NCBI GenBank assembly: GCA_005408345.1
Contig: SEMN01000125.1
Span: 620,001-684,000 of the forward strand
DNA length: 64,000 nucleotides
Direction of reading: 5' to 3'
Origin: Macquaria australasica
Lineage: Eukaryota > Chordata > Actinopteri > Centrarchiformes > Percichthyidae
Part shown: positions 1 to 12,660 of the stretch, in pieces
Layout of the letters: each line of letters opens with the position of its first letter
Numbering within the stretch: position 1 is the stretch's first letter
The notes under the pieces: generated by a model
Seen by the model: the letters and a program-made list of their open reading frames with translations, nothing else
Told to the model about the DNA's origin: nothing
The model's database searches: none
Translations under genes and position numbers: made by a program

Positions 1-1446
1 GAACCTGAACCTATCCTACCACCTGACCGTGTGGTAGGGGCGGTAACTTGGCAGATAGAAAAAGATGTGCGGAGGGCGTGCAGCGGTGTACCTACTCCTG
101 AGGGTTGTCCTACCAACCGGTTGTATGTACCGGAGGGGTGGCGATCTCAGGTTATCCACTGGGCACATACCTCGCGACTCACATGCCACCCGGGAGCTAG
201 CCGAACCGCATTTGTGATCCGGCAAAGGTTCTGGTGGCCATCCCTCGCCAAAGATGTGGCTGAATATGTGGCTGCCTGCTCTGTCTGCGCCCAGTGTAAG
301 GCGTCGAGGCAGGCCCGGGTCGGGCTTTTGCACCCCTTACCAGTGCCACATCGACCTTGGTCGCACATTTCTGTGGATTTTGTCACGGGTCTGCCTCCGT
401 CGAAAGGACACACGACAGTGCTGACGGTGGTAGACAGGTTTTCCAAAATGACTCACTTTATCCCTTTGCCTAAGTTACCCACAGCAAAAGAGACGGCGAA
501 AATTATGATTAATCAGGTGTTCCGCATTCATGGGCTCCCAAAAGACATTGTATCAGATAGAGGTCCTCAGTTCATTTCCATATTTTGGAAAGAGTTTTGC
601 CATCTCCTAGATGCCACCGTTAGCCTGTCGTCTGGTTATCACCCAGAGTCCAATGGCCAGACAGAGCGCCTCAATCAAGAGTTGGAGACGGGTTTGAGAT
701 GTCTGGTGGCTCAGAATCAGACGGCGTGGAGTGAACATCTGACGTGGGTAGAATACGCTCACAACTCGCTCCCGTCTCAGGTAGTCTTCGGGTACCAACC
801 TCCGCTCTTCCCCGTGAACGAGAAGGAGGTGACGGTGCCATCAGCCCATGCTTTGGTGAGGAGATGTAGAAAGATTTGGGCCGCTGCGCGTCAAATACTC
901 CTTAGGGGGCAGGCCTGCATGAAGAGGGTGGCAGATCGTCATCGCCAACCCGCGCCCTCTTACACCCCGGGTCAAAGGGTGTGGTTATCTTCAAAGGACT
1001 TGCCTCTCCATGTCCACACCAGAAAGCTCGCTCCCAGGTTCGTGGGTCCTTTCCCGGTCTCTAAGGTCATTAACCCAGTGTCTGTGAGACTTAAACTCCC
1101 CAGGTCCCTCCGGGTACACCCCACTTTCCATGTGAGCAGGTTGAAACCGGTCCGTGAAAGTCCTCTAGTTCCACCCACCAAGCCTCCACCGCCGCCTAAG
1201 ATGGTAGACGGGGGTCCTGTCTACAAGGTCAAAAGACTGCTGGCGGTGAGAAAGAGGGGCCGGGGGAGACAGTTTTTGGTGGACTGGGAGGGGTACGGTC
1301 CTGAGGAGCGGGCTTGGGTTCCGACCAGCTTCATTATGGACCAAACTCTAATAGACGATTTTTATCGGCTTCACCCAGATCAGGCTGGACCGTCGGGAGC
1401 CGGTCCTAAAAGAGGGGGTACTGTTATGTCTCGTCGATTGTGTTAA
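1..1446 (+). mobile_element. Ty3/gypsy retrotransposon, 3' part of pol (integrase and chromodomain)
   Basis: The frame is open from the first base to the stop at 1446 (481 residues), so the element starts outside the window. Numbered from base 1, the HHCC zinc-binding residues are H56, H63, C93 and C96. The integrase DD(35)E triad is D126, D186 and E222. A basic, proline-rich stretch follows, then a chromodomain near residues 410-465 (motif FLVDWEGYGPEERAW). Integrase inserts the cDNA copy; the chromodomain is thought to steer it to chromatin marks. This architecture fits the chromovirus clade of Ty3/gypsy elements common in fish. There is no stop or frameshift in this part, but a segment of about ten residues usual in the family seems to be missing near base 780. 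The last codons run into the LTR. The family name is not determined. Confidence 0.92.
1408..1418 (+). other. Polypurine tract of the gypsy element
   Basis: An 11-base purine run lies just before the putative 3' LTR. This is where plus-strand DNA synthesis is primed in LTR elements. The position fits; function is inferred. Confidence 0.6.
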
Positions 1447-1799
1447 GGGTCATGTCTGTCATGTTTCTGTCTCCTGTCTGGCTTGTCTGTTTTATTTTGA
1501 AAAGTCTAACCTTTCGTTTCATTTCAGGTCCCTTTACCTTCTGCCTTGTGTGTTTCCCGCCAGTGTGATTGTCTGCTCCGTCCTAATTGTCTCCACCTGT
1601 TCCCCGTTTCCTTTTGTGTATTTAGTCTCGGCGTCTCCCCTGTTTTGTTGCTAGTTCGTTGCCAATCCCTGTATTGTCTCGAAAGCTCTAGAAAACAACC
1701 TTGTCAAGTGAACTCATTGTTATAATTAAATTCCGTAAACTGTCTGTCTGCCTCCTGCGTCCTGCATTTGGGTCCTCTGCCTAGTCTGAATCCTTGTCA
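1422..1799 (+). repeat. Putative 3' LTR of the gypsy element
   Basis: It begins TGTTATG right after the polypurine tract and ends TTGTCA, giving the TG...CA ends expected of an LTR, about 378 bp. An ATTAAA poly(A)-type signal lies near 1725. The 5' LTR is outside the window, so the limits cannot be confirmed by comparing two LTRs. Confidence 0.6.
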
Positions 1800-2039
1800 G
1801 ATAGTGTTTTTGGATTCTAATAAGTGTTGTGATTGGCCAAGGACATAGGCAGAAAGGCAGAATGATGCAGCAGTGGTAGGAGAGTAAAGTTAGGCAGATA
1901 TCACAATTTGGCCAAAAAATGACTTAGGCAATTATGCTATGAGGCTAACGTTTTGTATTATTAAGCTGAAACGTAACTAAAGTTATCAAATAATTGTGCA
2001 GCAAGAAGTACAACATTTCTCTCTGAATTATGGAGCACA

Positions 2040-2130
2040 AAAATAAAGTAGCAGAAAATGGAAATACTCAAGTAAAGTACAAGTACCAGTACAGTATATA
2101 GTATATGTACTTAGTTACTTTCCACCACTG
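2040..2130 (-). repeat. Fragment of a dispersed teleost repeat (GTACTT-rich, ends TTTCCACCACTG)
   Basis: Short copy of a repeat with runs of AAGTAC and GTACTT and the end TTTCCACCACTGCC. Longer copies are at 30215-30515 and 43375-43840. The class is not certain; it looks like a non-autonomous DNA element. Confidence 0.55.
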
Positions 2131-2223
2131 CCCACATCTAAGCTATTACTACGTTTGTTGCAACGGAAAAAAAAAAGACATAAGAACACAAATAAGAAGA
2201 ACACGCTGAATATATGTCACACG

Positions 2224-2247
2224 CACACACACACACACACACACACA
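2224..2247. repeat. (CA)12 microsatellite
   Basis: Simple CA dinucleotide run, followed by TATATA and a GCGTGA/GTGCGC-rich stretch. It lies in the presumed 5' flank of lmo1. Confidence 0.95.
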
Positions 2248-2513
2248 TATATAGGCCTACATACTGCCGCACACGCGCATGTGAGCGTGAGCGTGCGCGT
2301 GCGCGGGAAAAGGCGCTGCATCTGCCGTGCTGAAAAGCCACTGCTTTGACTACAGGGCGCCCTGGAGATAATTGGTGTCCTTGGAGTTGAATAAGCTCAT
2401 TCTAAAACACCTCAGGCCCGGGCTGTCCTGGTGTGTGGCTGTCTATTGAATAATTGATTCAGAGAGGGAGGGAGGGAGGGGGCGGTTACTATCAGATCTG
2501 AACATAATGACTT

Positions 2514-2520
2514 TATATAA
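2514..2520 (+). promoter_or_regulatory. lmo1: Candidate TATA box of lmo1
   Basis: TATATAA lies 494 bases before the lmo1 start codon. It would give a 5' leader of about 470 bases with no intron, rich in GA runs (2576-2600). A GATA site (AGATAAGA) lies at about 2696-2703. Mammalian LMO1 uses more than one promoter, so this may not be the only start. Inferred only from motif and position. Confidence 0.35.
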
Positions 2521-3013
2521 TTAGCACGCAGCGTTGAAAAAACCATTTGACAGTGGGAGGTTTTTTTTTTTTTTGCAGAGAGAGAGAGAGGGAGGGAGGG
2601 CTGAGTGGAGGTTCAGCCTGTGCAGAGGAGCTCATTTGAAGGGGAACAGCCGCAGCCTGTGCAGATACAGAAATGCTTATGCACTGACATCAGCTAAGAT
2701 AAGAGCACAGACACTCTTGATTTGAGGACATCTCTCCTGCCGGCAAGGTGATACCCGAGGACGCTGTTTTCATCCATCCACGGGTTATTTTTACGCATGA
2801 GAGACAGAGAGCGACCCTTTAATTTCTCTCGGCTTTCTTCGGGGTTACGAGGAGCGGAGCTGAAGTTTGAGCGACTCCGGGCTGATATACTGTAATTCAC
2901 ACAGCCCTTCTGTGTTTATTATCGCTCCCGGGGGTGTTGTCGTGCACGCAGGAGAAGAAGAAGAAGCGGTGGCATTTTCGCCTGTTGTTGGATTGTTGTC
3001 ATTTTCCAGGAGG

Positions 3014-6000
3014 ATGGTGCTGGACAAGGAGGAGAGTGAGTACACAGCACTAACATATATTTATGTCCGCCCTTTGGACTGACACGGATGTCTATGTTAA
3101 CTATAAAATAGGACAACAGAAAAGGTTTTTGAGGGACTGGGAAGGATTGTGTGCAACTGTGCAGCGAAACAGATTGCAACAGAACAGATGTTCCCCCAAT
3201 TTTCATGTCAAACTTAGTCTGTGAAATACTTTTATTAAGATTAATGATGAGTTTGACTCTTTGCTACTCCTCCCTAACAGAAAACTACTGTTGTTTTCTT
3301 ATAGGAACTTGAAGTTTAGGCATTATAATGACTTTATAGTGGCCTTCCCATCATAATATTCCTATAAGGGATCACATTTGTTGTTAATTTTACATTTAAT
3401 GTGACCTTACTGGTTATTTTTACTGTAGTGACTGAATTTATATTGATCAAATGTTTGTTTATAGCATTGTGATATCACTGCAGAATGTCTCTGTATTATT
3501 GATACCTATTTCAATATTCTTATAAATTCAGTTGTTCCAGAGAGAAATGTAACCCCCCCCCTGTCTCCTCTGTCTACCTGTTGTTTCCTGCCAGGTGTGT
3601 CCCTCGTGTCCCTCCAATCCAGAGAGAAGCCGAGGGGCTGTGCCGGCTGCAACGGGAAGATCCGGGACCGCTTCATGCTGCAGGCGTTGGACAGGTACTG
3701 GCACGAGGACTGCCTGAAGTGTGCCTGCTGCGACTGCCGCCTGGGCCGGGTGGGCTCCACCCTCTACACCCGGGCCAACCTCATCCTCTGCCGCAGGGAC
3801 TACCTGAGGTAACCTTCTACAGGTGTATCTGGACTGTAAGAGGGACAAAAACAAACTAAATCATCCATGAAGTATACTGTATAAGATCTGAAGAGCTATC
3901 TGACTGTAGATCCACTCAGAATTCAAGTCAAAGGGAATAGTTGGAGATATCAACTTGAATCTGAGGGCCTCCCATTGAGAACCAGAGGAAACTGAGTAAA
4001 GAAAGTGTGCAGAAATGTAACTGACACGAGGACAGATGTAGACACGAGTGAACAGTCTTGGTTTGCCATCAAGATTTTACCTGAAAATTGAAATAAATAA
4101 AAAAAAACTACAATAATGCATGTACCATTACAACACAAAACAATGAAGCAACAGCTCTCAGTTAGCTTTCCAAAGGTAGACGACTGTGTAAACTATCTTG
4201 TGTCAACTCAGACGAAAATGTTGGCGATCATTGAGGGTAATGTAGTGAAGCTTTCAGTCAAAAAACAGTGCAGACAGCCAAATTGCACTGCTGTTTTCGC
4301 CCCAAACTTCAAAACCTCACAAAAGGTGTGTCATGTTTCTTAGAGATACTACAAAACATATCAATGAATAAATTTGAGTCCAAGCATGTTTAACCCATGT
4401 TTGGATCTGCTTCTCGAGCCTGTTTTGTCTCATCATATTGGGACTCCTCGCTGAGCATTAAAGTCTTTCGTGGAAACATACTTTTCTGCCTTCTACTGTA
4501 CTTAAAAAAAGGGTTTATCTTGTGTAGGGACACGTGGTTGGCTGCTGGATCCATGTGTTAAAAAGCAAAAATATGACATTCTTCAAAATATGAACTAGTT
4601 TGGAGGTGAAGGGCTCAAGTGAGCTGATAACAAAAGCAACAGTCAACAGCAAGGTTAAACAGTTTGGACTGAAACATAACCATTTTCAGTTACAGTAACA
4701 GAACAAGCAGATTTCTGACCTTTTAGTATGTTTCTGTTAACTTTCATGCCAATTTTACTTATTTTTCAGACAATAAACAATGAAAAGCAGCAGCCCGTGG
4801 ATGGATGAAAACAGCAGCCTGTTAGCTTAGCTTAGCATAAAGACTGAAAACAGCTAGCCTGGCTCGGCCTATAGGCAATTCGCCGTTTTAAGGGGGGTTA
4901 TGTGCCGAACTTTGTCTTGGCCGGGACCAGTAACTTCCTAACTTACTGGTAACTAGTAACTAGTCTTGTCTAGTTAACTGTCCGGCACATAACCCCCTGT
5001 AAAAAAAAGTGAATAGCCGTTTTTAAACATCAGTTTTTGTACGAATTAAACAAACGAGACATATAATGATTTAATTAGTGAGCATTACAGGTGCTGGTAA
5101 GTAGATTTTATTAGCTTTGGAGAGAGCCAGGCTAGCTGTTTCACCCTGTTTCCAGTCTTTTATGCTAAGCTAAGCTAAGCTAACTGTCTCCTGGCTCCAG
5201 CTACATATTTAGTGGTATCGTTTTCTTAACTTTTGTCAAGAAAACAAATAAGAAAGTTTTCCAAAATGTCAAAGTATTGCTTTAAGTAGCCTATATTACT
5301 CCAAGTCAGGGATACTGATGTGTCTGCTATGCTTGTACCTACAGTATCTGCCATGTAATAGTGCAGGAAGTTTATAACACTTAACACACTCTGAAGCACT
5401 TCAAACACTCTTTATAAACTCTTCAGATAAAGATAGATGTTTTCAGATTGTCTGAACAGCTTTAATAAATCCTTTGGAGTGAGGTTATTCATCACCTGAC
5501 CTCTAGTGTCTGTGAACAGTGAATTTATGTTTTGAATATATACTATAGTTTTAAACAGTTTTCCACCTTTACAATCTTTTGACCATGAATCTTGATGACA
5601 CCACTTATATACAAACCTAAACCTGCCTCAGACGGCTCTTCTGAGAGTTATGTAGCCTTCATTTTCGTGCCTGAAAATAACGACGTCTGGTGTCAGGTCA
5701 GCAGGAGAACTCCTGATATCGCAGCCACATTGCTGAACTCATGTGTTAGTCTCATGTACAGTCCAGCTGGATTTGGTTGGAGCTAAGTCGCTCATTAGCT
5801 GCGCTGCACTTAAGAGACCAAAACCCCTTTTGACAGTTAAATTGGCTAGATTGCCTCCTGTTTTCCTCATCATTGCGACGGTGCAGACCAAGAGCCTTTG
5901 AAGAGCAGGATTAAAACCATGTGATTTCTTTTAATTGGACCATTAGTAGAGAATTAGCATTGAGCTCCGTAGCCTCATTAAGAAGGAAAAAACCCACCAG

Positions 6001-8942
6001 GTGCCTGCTCAGGACTCAGGCTCGTTAGATCAGAACATTCGGTTAATTAGGACTCGCTTTTGTTCCCGTGTTGGTCACTCATTTGATGACGTTTTTCATT
6101 TGTTGTTTGGCTCTGGGACACACATGCTCGCCGCTTTCCTCCCTCCTTCTGCGGACGTCGTTTTTCATAACGGTTCCTCCTCAAACCTCCTTTTCTATTT
6201 AGCCTCTAATGGAATATGGAAATCAGCGGCGGCCACTTATCTTCATGCGTGTCAGGCTCTTAGGGAGCCGTTTGTTCGTTCTGTTGGAGGTGAATGAGAG
6301 GTGAAGCAATCTGCAGCTGGTCAGCACTGAGTCACAGAGTATTTAAAAAACAACACAGGGTTTGTTCTCAGGTAGTTTGAGGACGTAGTTCAAATGTTGT
6401 GACATAAATTGTTAGCTTCAGAAGAGTGTAATAAATTGACTCTCAAGTTCTGAACTGTGAAGTCAGTGTAATGTCCTATGAAGCAAAAAAAAAAACATCC
6501 ATCTGCCTCCTAAAGTACTTGACATTTTCATATTAATGTTGACATTTTCATATCAGTGAATCTCCATTTTGCTGCTCTCTATCAGCAGCTGATATAATGC
6601 AATAGTGCTTTTACATTCGGCACTGACGTGAAAAATCCCATAGCTCGCAACAAGTGAAGCATTTGATGTTTCCTGCAGCAGCAACAGAGGTTTGTTTAGA
6701 ATAGATAATATTAAAAAAAAAAGTAATCCTGCCTTGACACAATGTTGGCAGAATAGGAAGAACACACGTTCTCACATTATTCCAAGGTTGCAAACTGCGG
6801 AGCGTAAATTTTTTTTTTCCACTTTTGGTGAAGGTGACCATGCTCACATACTTTTTAATTACTTAATTTAGCTATTTTTGTTACGCCACATATTTCTAGA
6901 CGATTGTTAACAAGTTAAACCAGATATAGATATGTATAATTAATGAATCGCTAATAAGTAGTTCCTGAATAACTCTGAATCCAGGACTAAATAGTAGATA
7001 AGTTACTGGAGAACAGACTATATCATGAAACTGTATGTGAGGATTAGTTCCTAAATATCTGTAAAATTACATACTAATCAGTATGATGGACCACTCTACT
7101 TGAGGGGCCACATTAATAGTAAATACATAAGCAAAAATCAATGAGTAGTTGTTGGTTTTGTGCTGCTCAGTTGATCAGGAAGTGGACAGTACGTAGATTC
7201 ACAGATTTAGGAGCTAATCATTACAAAGTTGTTGACACAGTAATGCATCATTATCTACTGTATATTGCTGCTGTCCATTTAGTCCTGACCATTTGTCAGT
7301 TAGTTCCTGGATAATGACTCAAACTTTTGTGTTCTGTATTGTAGGTGTTGCCAATAAACTGTCAAAGCTATATAGCTAGCTCCTTTTTCATGTTAGCAAC
7401 ATGGCTCTATGGATGGCAATAACGGTCGGTCCACCACTTTGGTCCAGACTAAAATATCTCAACAACTGTTGGACGGATTGCCATGAAATTATGTACAGAT
7501 ATTCATGATCCCCAGAGGATGAATCCTAATGACGTTGGTGACCCTCTGACTTTTCCTCAAGTGCCACCATGAGTTTGACATTTGTGGTTTTGAGTGAAAT
7601 GTCTCCACAACTCTAGGATGAATTGCCATGACATTTGTTTCCGACATTTATCTTCCGCTCAGGATGAATTGTAATAAGTTTGGTGATCACTTTAACTTTT
7701 CATCTAGCGCTCAGCCCTCAGGTCAAACTTTCAACACTTTGCTTTGTGACCCAATACCTCCAAAACTGATGACATTCTCGTCAGCCTCAGCTGTACTTTG
7801 TACAAACTAAGATGGTGAACATGGTAAACATTATACCTGCTAAACGTCAACATCTAAGCAGTGAGCATGATTGTAGACTCTTGGTCTTGTTTAGCTAACA
7901 TTAACTTGTTAATAGTGGATATTACTTACATTTAACTGCCAAAAAAAGGTGTCTTTGCAGTTATTTTGGCTCTAGATTGTTGACACTTCTGCAGTTATCT
8001 CCCGCTATGTGGGAGATATCACAGTTGTTAGAAATTTCTCTCATCTCCTACTCTAGACTGATCTGAATGTTTCTTCTCACTTGGCTGCTCGTAATTAGGA
8101 TCCATAATATATGATGTAAGCTCTGCATTAGTAGCCAGCCATAATCTATAGGACATGCAGTGCAGTTTACCACTTTCAAACAAGTGATTATTTGCAGTGC
8201 ATGAGCAACAACATCTGCGACTCTGACTCAGACGCAGTGTCCTGTTGAACTACTTTTTTTAGCTTGTCCTCCCTTTATTTCAGTGTTTTGTTTCTCTTCA
8301 GCTCTTGGCTGAAATGTATCTAAGTGCGTCCAGACTACAGGCCCGCTTGTCGCCCTCTTTCCCTCTGCAGGCTCTTCGGGGTGACGGGGAACTGTGCAGC
8401 CTGCAGTAAGCTGATCCCTGCCTTTGAGATGGTGATGAGAGCCAGAGACAATGTCTACCATTTAGATTGCTTCGCCTGTCAGCTCTGCCGCCAGAGGTAA
8501 GATTAGGGGGGCAATTAGGCAGGGAGATCAAATTCAGTTGACTTATCTGGGAGGTGTACTAGTGAGCTCACTGGTCGTTATGAGCATATTACCAATGCAT
8601 TGTAGTCAGAATGTGATGAAATTTACTGCATAGCTTAAAAACCTCGAGGGGTTTAAGACTTTGTATATGACTTGGATAGTTAATCAGCCAGCAATCATGC
8701 TAGATTAATTTTCTGATTATGCTAGCAGGGGATATATGCTGAAAATATGCCTGAAATGCTCCTCTGGGACCTCATGATTCACTTCAGCTCAAGCAAGAAC
8801 CAAGACCCAGTTCCATATTTTTATTTCTCTCTGCAGATTTTGCGTGGGAGACAAGTTTTTCCTCAAGAACAACATGATCCTGTGCCAGCTGGACTATGAA
8901 GGAGGCCATCTTAATGGCAGCACAGAGAGGCAGCCTCAATAA
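3014..8942 (+). CDS. lmo1: LIM domain only 1 (rhombotin-1), four coding exons
   Basis: Coding exons are 3014-3035, 3595-3808, 8371-8496 and 8837-8942, giving 155 residues. All splice sites are GT-AG and phases match. LMO1 is a nuclear adaptor without a DNA-binding domain; it bridges LDB1 and bHLH/GATA factors. The protein is almost entirely two LIM zinc-finger domains. LIM1 ligands are C23, C26, H44, C47, C50, C53, C73 and D76. LIM2 ligands are C87, C90, H109, C112, C115, C118, C137 and D140. All sixteen are present. The start MVLDKEE is typical of LMO1 rather than LMO3, and ric3 next to it in the same direction is also the arrangement in human. The stop lies only three bases before a good splice donor (see the 3'UTR exon). 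Intron 2 (3809-8370) is long and holds repeats. Confidence 0.95.
4815..5285. repeat. Foldback repeat (TTAGCTTAGC...GCTAAGCTAA), copy 1, in lmo1 intron 2
   Basis: The left arm (GTTAGCTTAGCTTAGCATAAAGACTG) and right arm near 5150-5185 (CTTTTATGCTAAGCTAAGC) are inverted copies and both carry a CCAGGCTAGC-type motif. The middle holds a second inverted pair, GGGGGTTATGTGCC near 4894 and GGCACATAACCCCC near 4984. Other copies are at 16806-16985 and 56695-57052. It is a high-copy MITE-like family in teleosts; the exact class was not determined. Confidence 0.7.
7420..7860 (+). repeat. Dispersed repeat family B (CCCAGAGGATGAATCC), copy 1
   Basis: Recurring phrases include TTGGTCCAGACT, GGATTGCCATGAAATT and CCCCAGAGGATGAATCC. 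Copies also occur at 33135-33610 and 60729-61160. It lies in lmo1 intron 2. I recognise it as a common teleost repeat but cannot name its class. Confidence 0.65.
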
Positions 8943-9594
8943 GAGGTAATATTGTGATGACGATGAATTACACTCCCGGGCAGCTGCTCCGACAGTTTGA
9001 ACTAAACCATGCGCCGAGATATCTGGAAGGTATACAAGTGAGCTCACGAGCTCATCCCAAATATGACCATATGTAGACATGAGACTTCAAACCAGAGGCT
9101 GCTGACATTAGCAAGAGAATCCATCACAATATATGTTGTAGCATATTATCTTTGAAAATGTCTGCATTACGTGACATTGAATGTGGATGCATATGTTCAG
9201 TTCTGAGGGCAGTTTACTAAAGTGGATCACTGTCTGATAATTGAATCCATGTTGTGTATCACGTCAGGTTTGTGAATATCTTAAGCACATACAAAGCAGG
9301 CTGAGAGACAGATGTGTCTCATTTAAGACTGAATTAAAGTTGAAACCCGTCGCTAAGCTCCCCTTCAATCCTCTCAATGAAATGGATAATCAATAACCTT
9401 TTAAATCAGCAAAAGGAAAATGGTTGCTGGTTTGATCTCCAAGTCTTTAAACCAGGTGCCTGCAGCTTAAACTGATAAAGGAGCTCAACTTAAAACATAA
9501 TTTAAAGCTATATTAGATACTAATATAAATTAAATCTAAACTGATTATTGTTTAATATCAACACTTAGGGGAAACATGATTATGACCCAACTCC

Positions 9595-9830
9595 GCAGCT
9601 CTACGCAGCTTTTTAGCCTCTTTTAGCTCACTGTTTTGGTTTTAAGGAGCATTTACTGTGTAGATTAGTATCACTGCTCACATCAACACCATTTCCAGAT
9701 GCTGCACTGTACGCTACCAATTCAGCACCAAACAGTGGACAGACAACGTTAGCAACTAGCTGGTGAACATTCACGAGCATTCAGGAGTTGGTGGAGACCA
9801 AAAACAGAGCAAAAAGTGGACAGACACACA
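9595..9830 (+). repeat. Dispersed repeat family C, copy 1
   Basis: Shares blocks in inverse orientation with 59236-59800: GGAGTTGGTGGAGACCAAAA here against GGTCTCCACCAACTCC there, and GTTAGCAACTAGCTGGTGA against CACCAGCTAGTTGCTAAC. Two inverted copies of one anonymous interspersed repeat. Confidence 0.6.
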
Positions 9831-10619
9831 ATGTTGCTCCCAGTCGAGTGAATACTTTGGGAACTACAGTCTTAAACAAGTGTGTGCAGGTCACATTGAC
9901 TGTTAATTATAAACAAAAAGCACATCACTTGTGCACCAGAGTACTTTGGGATGCACTTAGCAATTCTCAAGGGTCTTAAGTTAATGTTTAATCCTGACAT
10001 TCCCAACTCTGGAAAAACAAACATCTTACCATGAACAAGTCATCACATTTTAGGAGCTTTAAACACACCATCATCCTAAATCACAAAGTGTTTCTTCTCC
10101 ACTGTCTGAGACACTGTACATGTGTCCTGTTTGATTACAAGTTTGAATGTAGAATAACAGGAAGGGCCGAATACAAACGTGGAACTGTACTCAATAATGT
10201 AATGTTTTTAATGAATATATTATTAGCATTATGTTTGGCACAGTGGCTGTGGTTGGAGACGTTCTCCACATTCTGCTGTTGAGAAACGGTATATTTTAAG
10301 TTTTTCTCTTAACTTCACCACATCAGTAAATCGGCTGTTAGATGGCATTTTCACCAAATCCCAACAACAATGATGTGACATAACTTCAGAAATATGACAC
10401 TAGATGCTCCATCATTGCTGCTGTAGTTTGAACATTATTAACAATGGTGAATTTCAGCTTTAAAAGTCAAAATCCAAACAGGACTTTATCAATATTATAC
10501 ATTCGTTTGTCCTCTCTCGTCCCTTTGCTGTCCCTCAAAGCATCACAGGCTGATGTTTGGTTTGGTAAATAAGAGCATGAAGTATGCAGCTGGAACTTCC
10601 TGTTATGGAAATCACATTT

Positions 10620-10715
10620 TTCAAACAGTTACGTCTCATTGCCATTGAGACAAATTGTGCCATTGAGGCAAATTGTGATTTATGATATTGGGCTATATAA
10701 ATAAAATTGACAAGT
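10620..10715 (+). repeat. Repeat tail (TTGGGCTATATAAATAAAATTGA)
   Basis: Contains the phrase GAGGCAAATTGTGATTTATG and then ATATTGGGCTATATAAATAA, a common 3' end of teleost interspersed repeats. A degenerate relative is at 43165-43225 (CTCTTTGAGGCAAATGCATG). Class uncertain. Confidence 0.5.
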
Positions 10716-11841
10716 TGCCTGCTGGTTTAAACCCGTCTAAAAGGACTTCAGCAGACAAATAAATCCCGTGGCAGCAGAGCTCTTCCTTTATTGAGCCTCT
10801 TGATGGGCGTGAGCAGTGGTCGGCTGTGAGGGCAGATGGGAGAAGTTTGAAAGCAAGTGCAGCAAATACCACAAAATCCACAATTATGAGTGTTTCAGGG
10901 TCTGCCTCGGTTCAAAAACGATCCCTAAAGCCACCAGCAGCCCAACCTATTATTATGATACTAACTCTACAACTACAGTTCATAAAATACACAACACTGC
11001 ACCGGACACTCTGAGTTTTTTACTTTTGGTTGGTTTTAGGTCTTTCAGAGTTCATGTTGAAACAACTTTAGACTTTGGAAGACAGTTTTCGTGTTTGAGG
11101 ACTTGACCAACTCTGGAGGTTTTGGTCCATTTTATTGTTAACTGGGGTGAGAAATGAGGAATCTTTAATACATGTGCGGCCAGTTGTTTATCATTCGCTG
11201 CATATTGTGTTTGGAGTGCGTTAAAATGGGAGTCTACTTTAGAAATGTGGCTCCAGCACTGTAATTTTGATAAAATGGCTACAGTGAAGGTTTTTCTGGC
11301 CTCCAGATGCTGTAACTGACCTTTCTCTCAAATAGCTTTGTTGATGTTAGATTTTTTGTACATTTATTTAAACTTTTGTCAAAGACTTGTAAATGTTACC
11401 ACTGGACCACTGCTTTTAATGTGTGTATTTTTCTTGGTTCTTGAATTATATATTAACGTATCTGGCACAACCTTCATGCAACTGGGTGAAATGGGGTTAA
11501 AAAGTGACATAAAATAATGATAATAATCTGCATTCATTTTGAATACAATATCAGTGAAACTGAATTGTAAAACATCTTTTATTCAACTCTTACTGAGTTA
11601 TACAACCTCTGGGGATTTGCTGTATTCAAGCTCATTAATCTCCAACTCAAAATACTAAAGTGAAAACAGGTAATTGCACTTAAAGGATAAGGCAATATTC
11701 TATATCTGCTAACAAGTACTGCCTGTGTGTCCAAAGATATCTTATTCCTCTGTGCCATAGAGCTCCATTGTTTATTAAAACACATCAGTGAGCCACTGTT
11801 GCACTGGCTGACATGTTCCTTTGTTACCATGAACACACACA

Positions 11842-12086
11842 CATAGACTGTATATAAAGATGGATGACGTGTACAAAAATTAAGCCAAAATATCCTGGAC
11901 ACTGGCGCTGCCATCTTGCGCTGGTGACGTAATTTGCAGCCAGAGTCTGTGCAGTAGTGATCCGTATCGAGGTCCCGCCCATACACCCACCCGAACCAAT
12001 CGCGAGCACACAAGTTGTGAATCATGACGTCACACCAGCATCAAATATGGAGCTGTCATGTCGTCCATCTTTATACACAGTCTATG
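11842..12086. mobile_element. MITE with about 25-bp terminal inverted repeats
   Basis: The left end CATAGACTGTATATAAAGAT and the right end ATCTTTATACACAGTCTATG are near-perfect inverted copies enclosing a 245-bp, GC-richer centre. It has no coding capacity of its own. The ORF spanning it on the - strand is accidental. It lies in the possible lmo1 3'UTR intron. Confidence 0.8.
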
Positions 12087-12660
12087 ACTCACACTGTAGT
12101 TTATTTTGACTCACTGCCACATACGCCATCTGAATTGAACTGAATCCGAACTGGATACAGCGTCGGAGGCGGGGCCCCGGTCATTCCTATGAAAGTTGCT
12201 CAGTGGTGCATGAAGCCAAAAAACTTTGACTTGAAAACTTGGATCTTCCGCTTATCTTCCGAGTTGTGTCGCCCATAGATCAACCGCACAAGTGTTTCCT
12301 TTAGCCCCGCCTCCCAACCGCTCGGGCTCGCTCACATGAATGGCAGTGACTCTATAACTCTGGATTCAGCTATTAATGCATTTTACAACTTTTAGGACAT
12401 GTTTGTACTGGCTAGTTGATGTACCTGAACAAAATGATCCGTTGATTTACAGACGTCTCTTTCACAATGTAAGTCTATGGGAAAAAGTCTCCTGGGGCCA
12501 GTGTGCATCACGTGATGGACCTGGAAGTTGTAATTACACGGTGTGGCCACTATGTCAAATTGGCTTCAAAACATGGCGCACTTCCTGGGGGCTTGGCTGA
12601 ATGGCAGGCGACGCCATCAGCCGGCTTGAGTCGAGCTGAGACGGGCCACTTTCCCGAGAC
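12087..12660. repeat. Probable repeat-derived stretch
   Basis: Contains GTTGATTTACAGACGTCTC and CACAATGTAAGTCTATGGG, phrases I recognise from teleost interspersed repeats, and a GC-rich block near 12160-12340. No gene is seen. The boundaries are rough. Confidence 0.4.

Noticed and set aside
11579..12025. 148-codon ORF on the - strand
   Set aside because: Most of it crosses the MITE at 11842-12086 and its flank.
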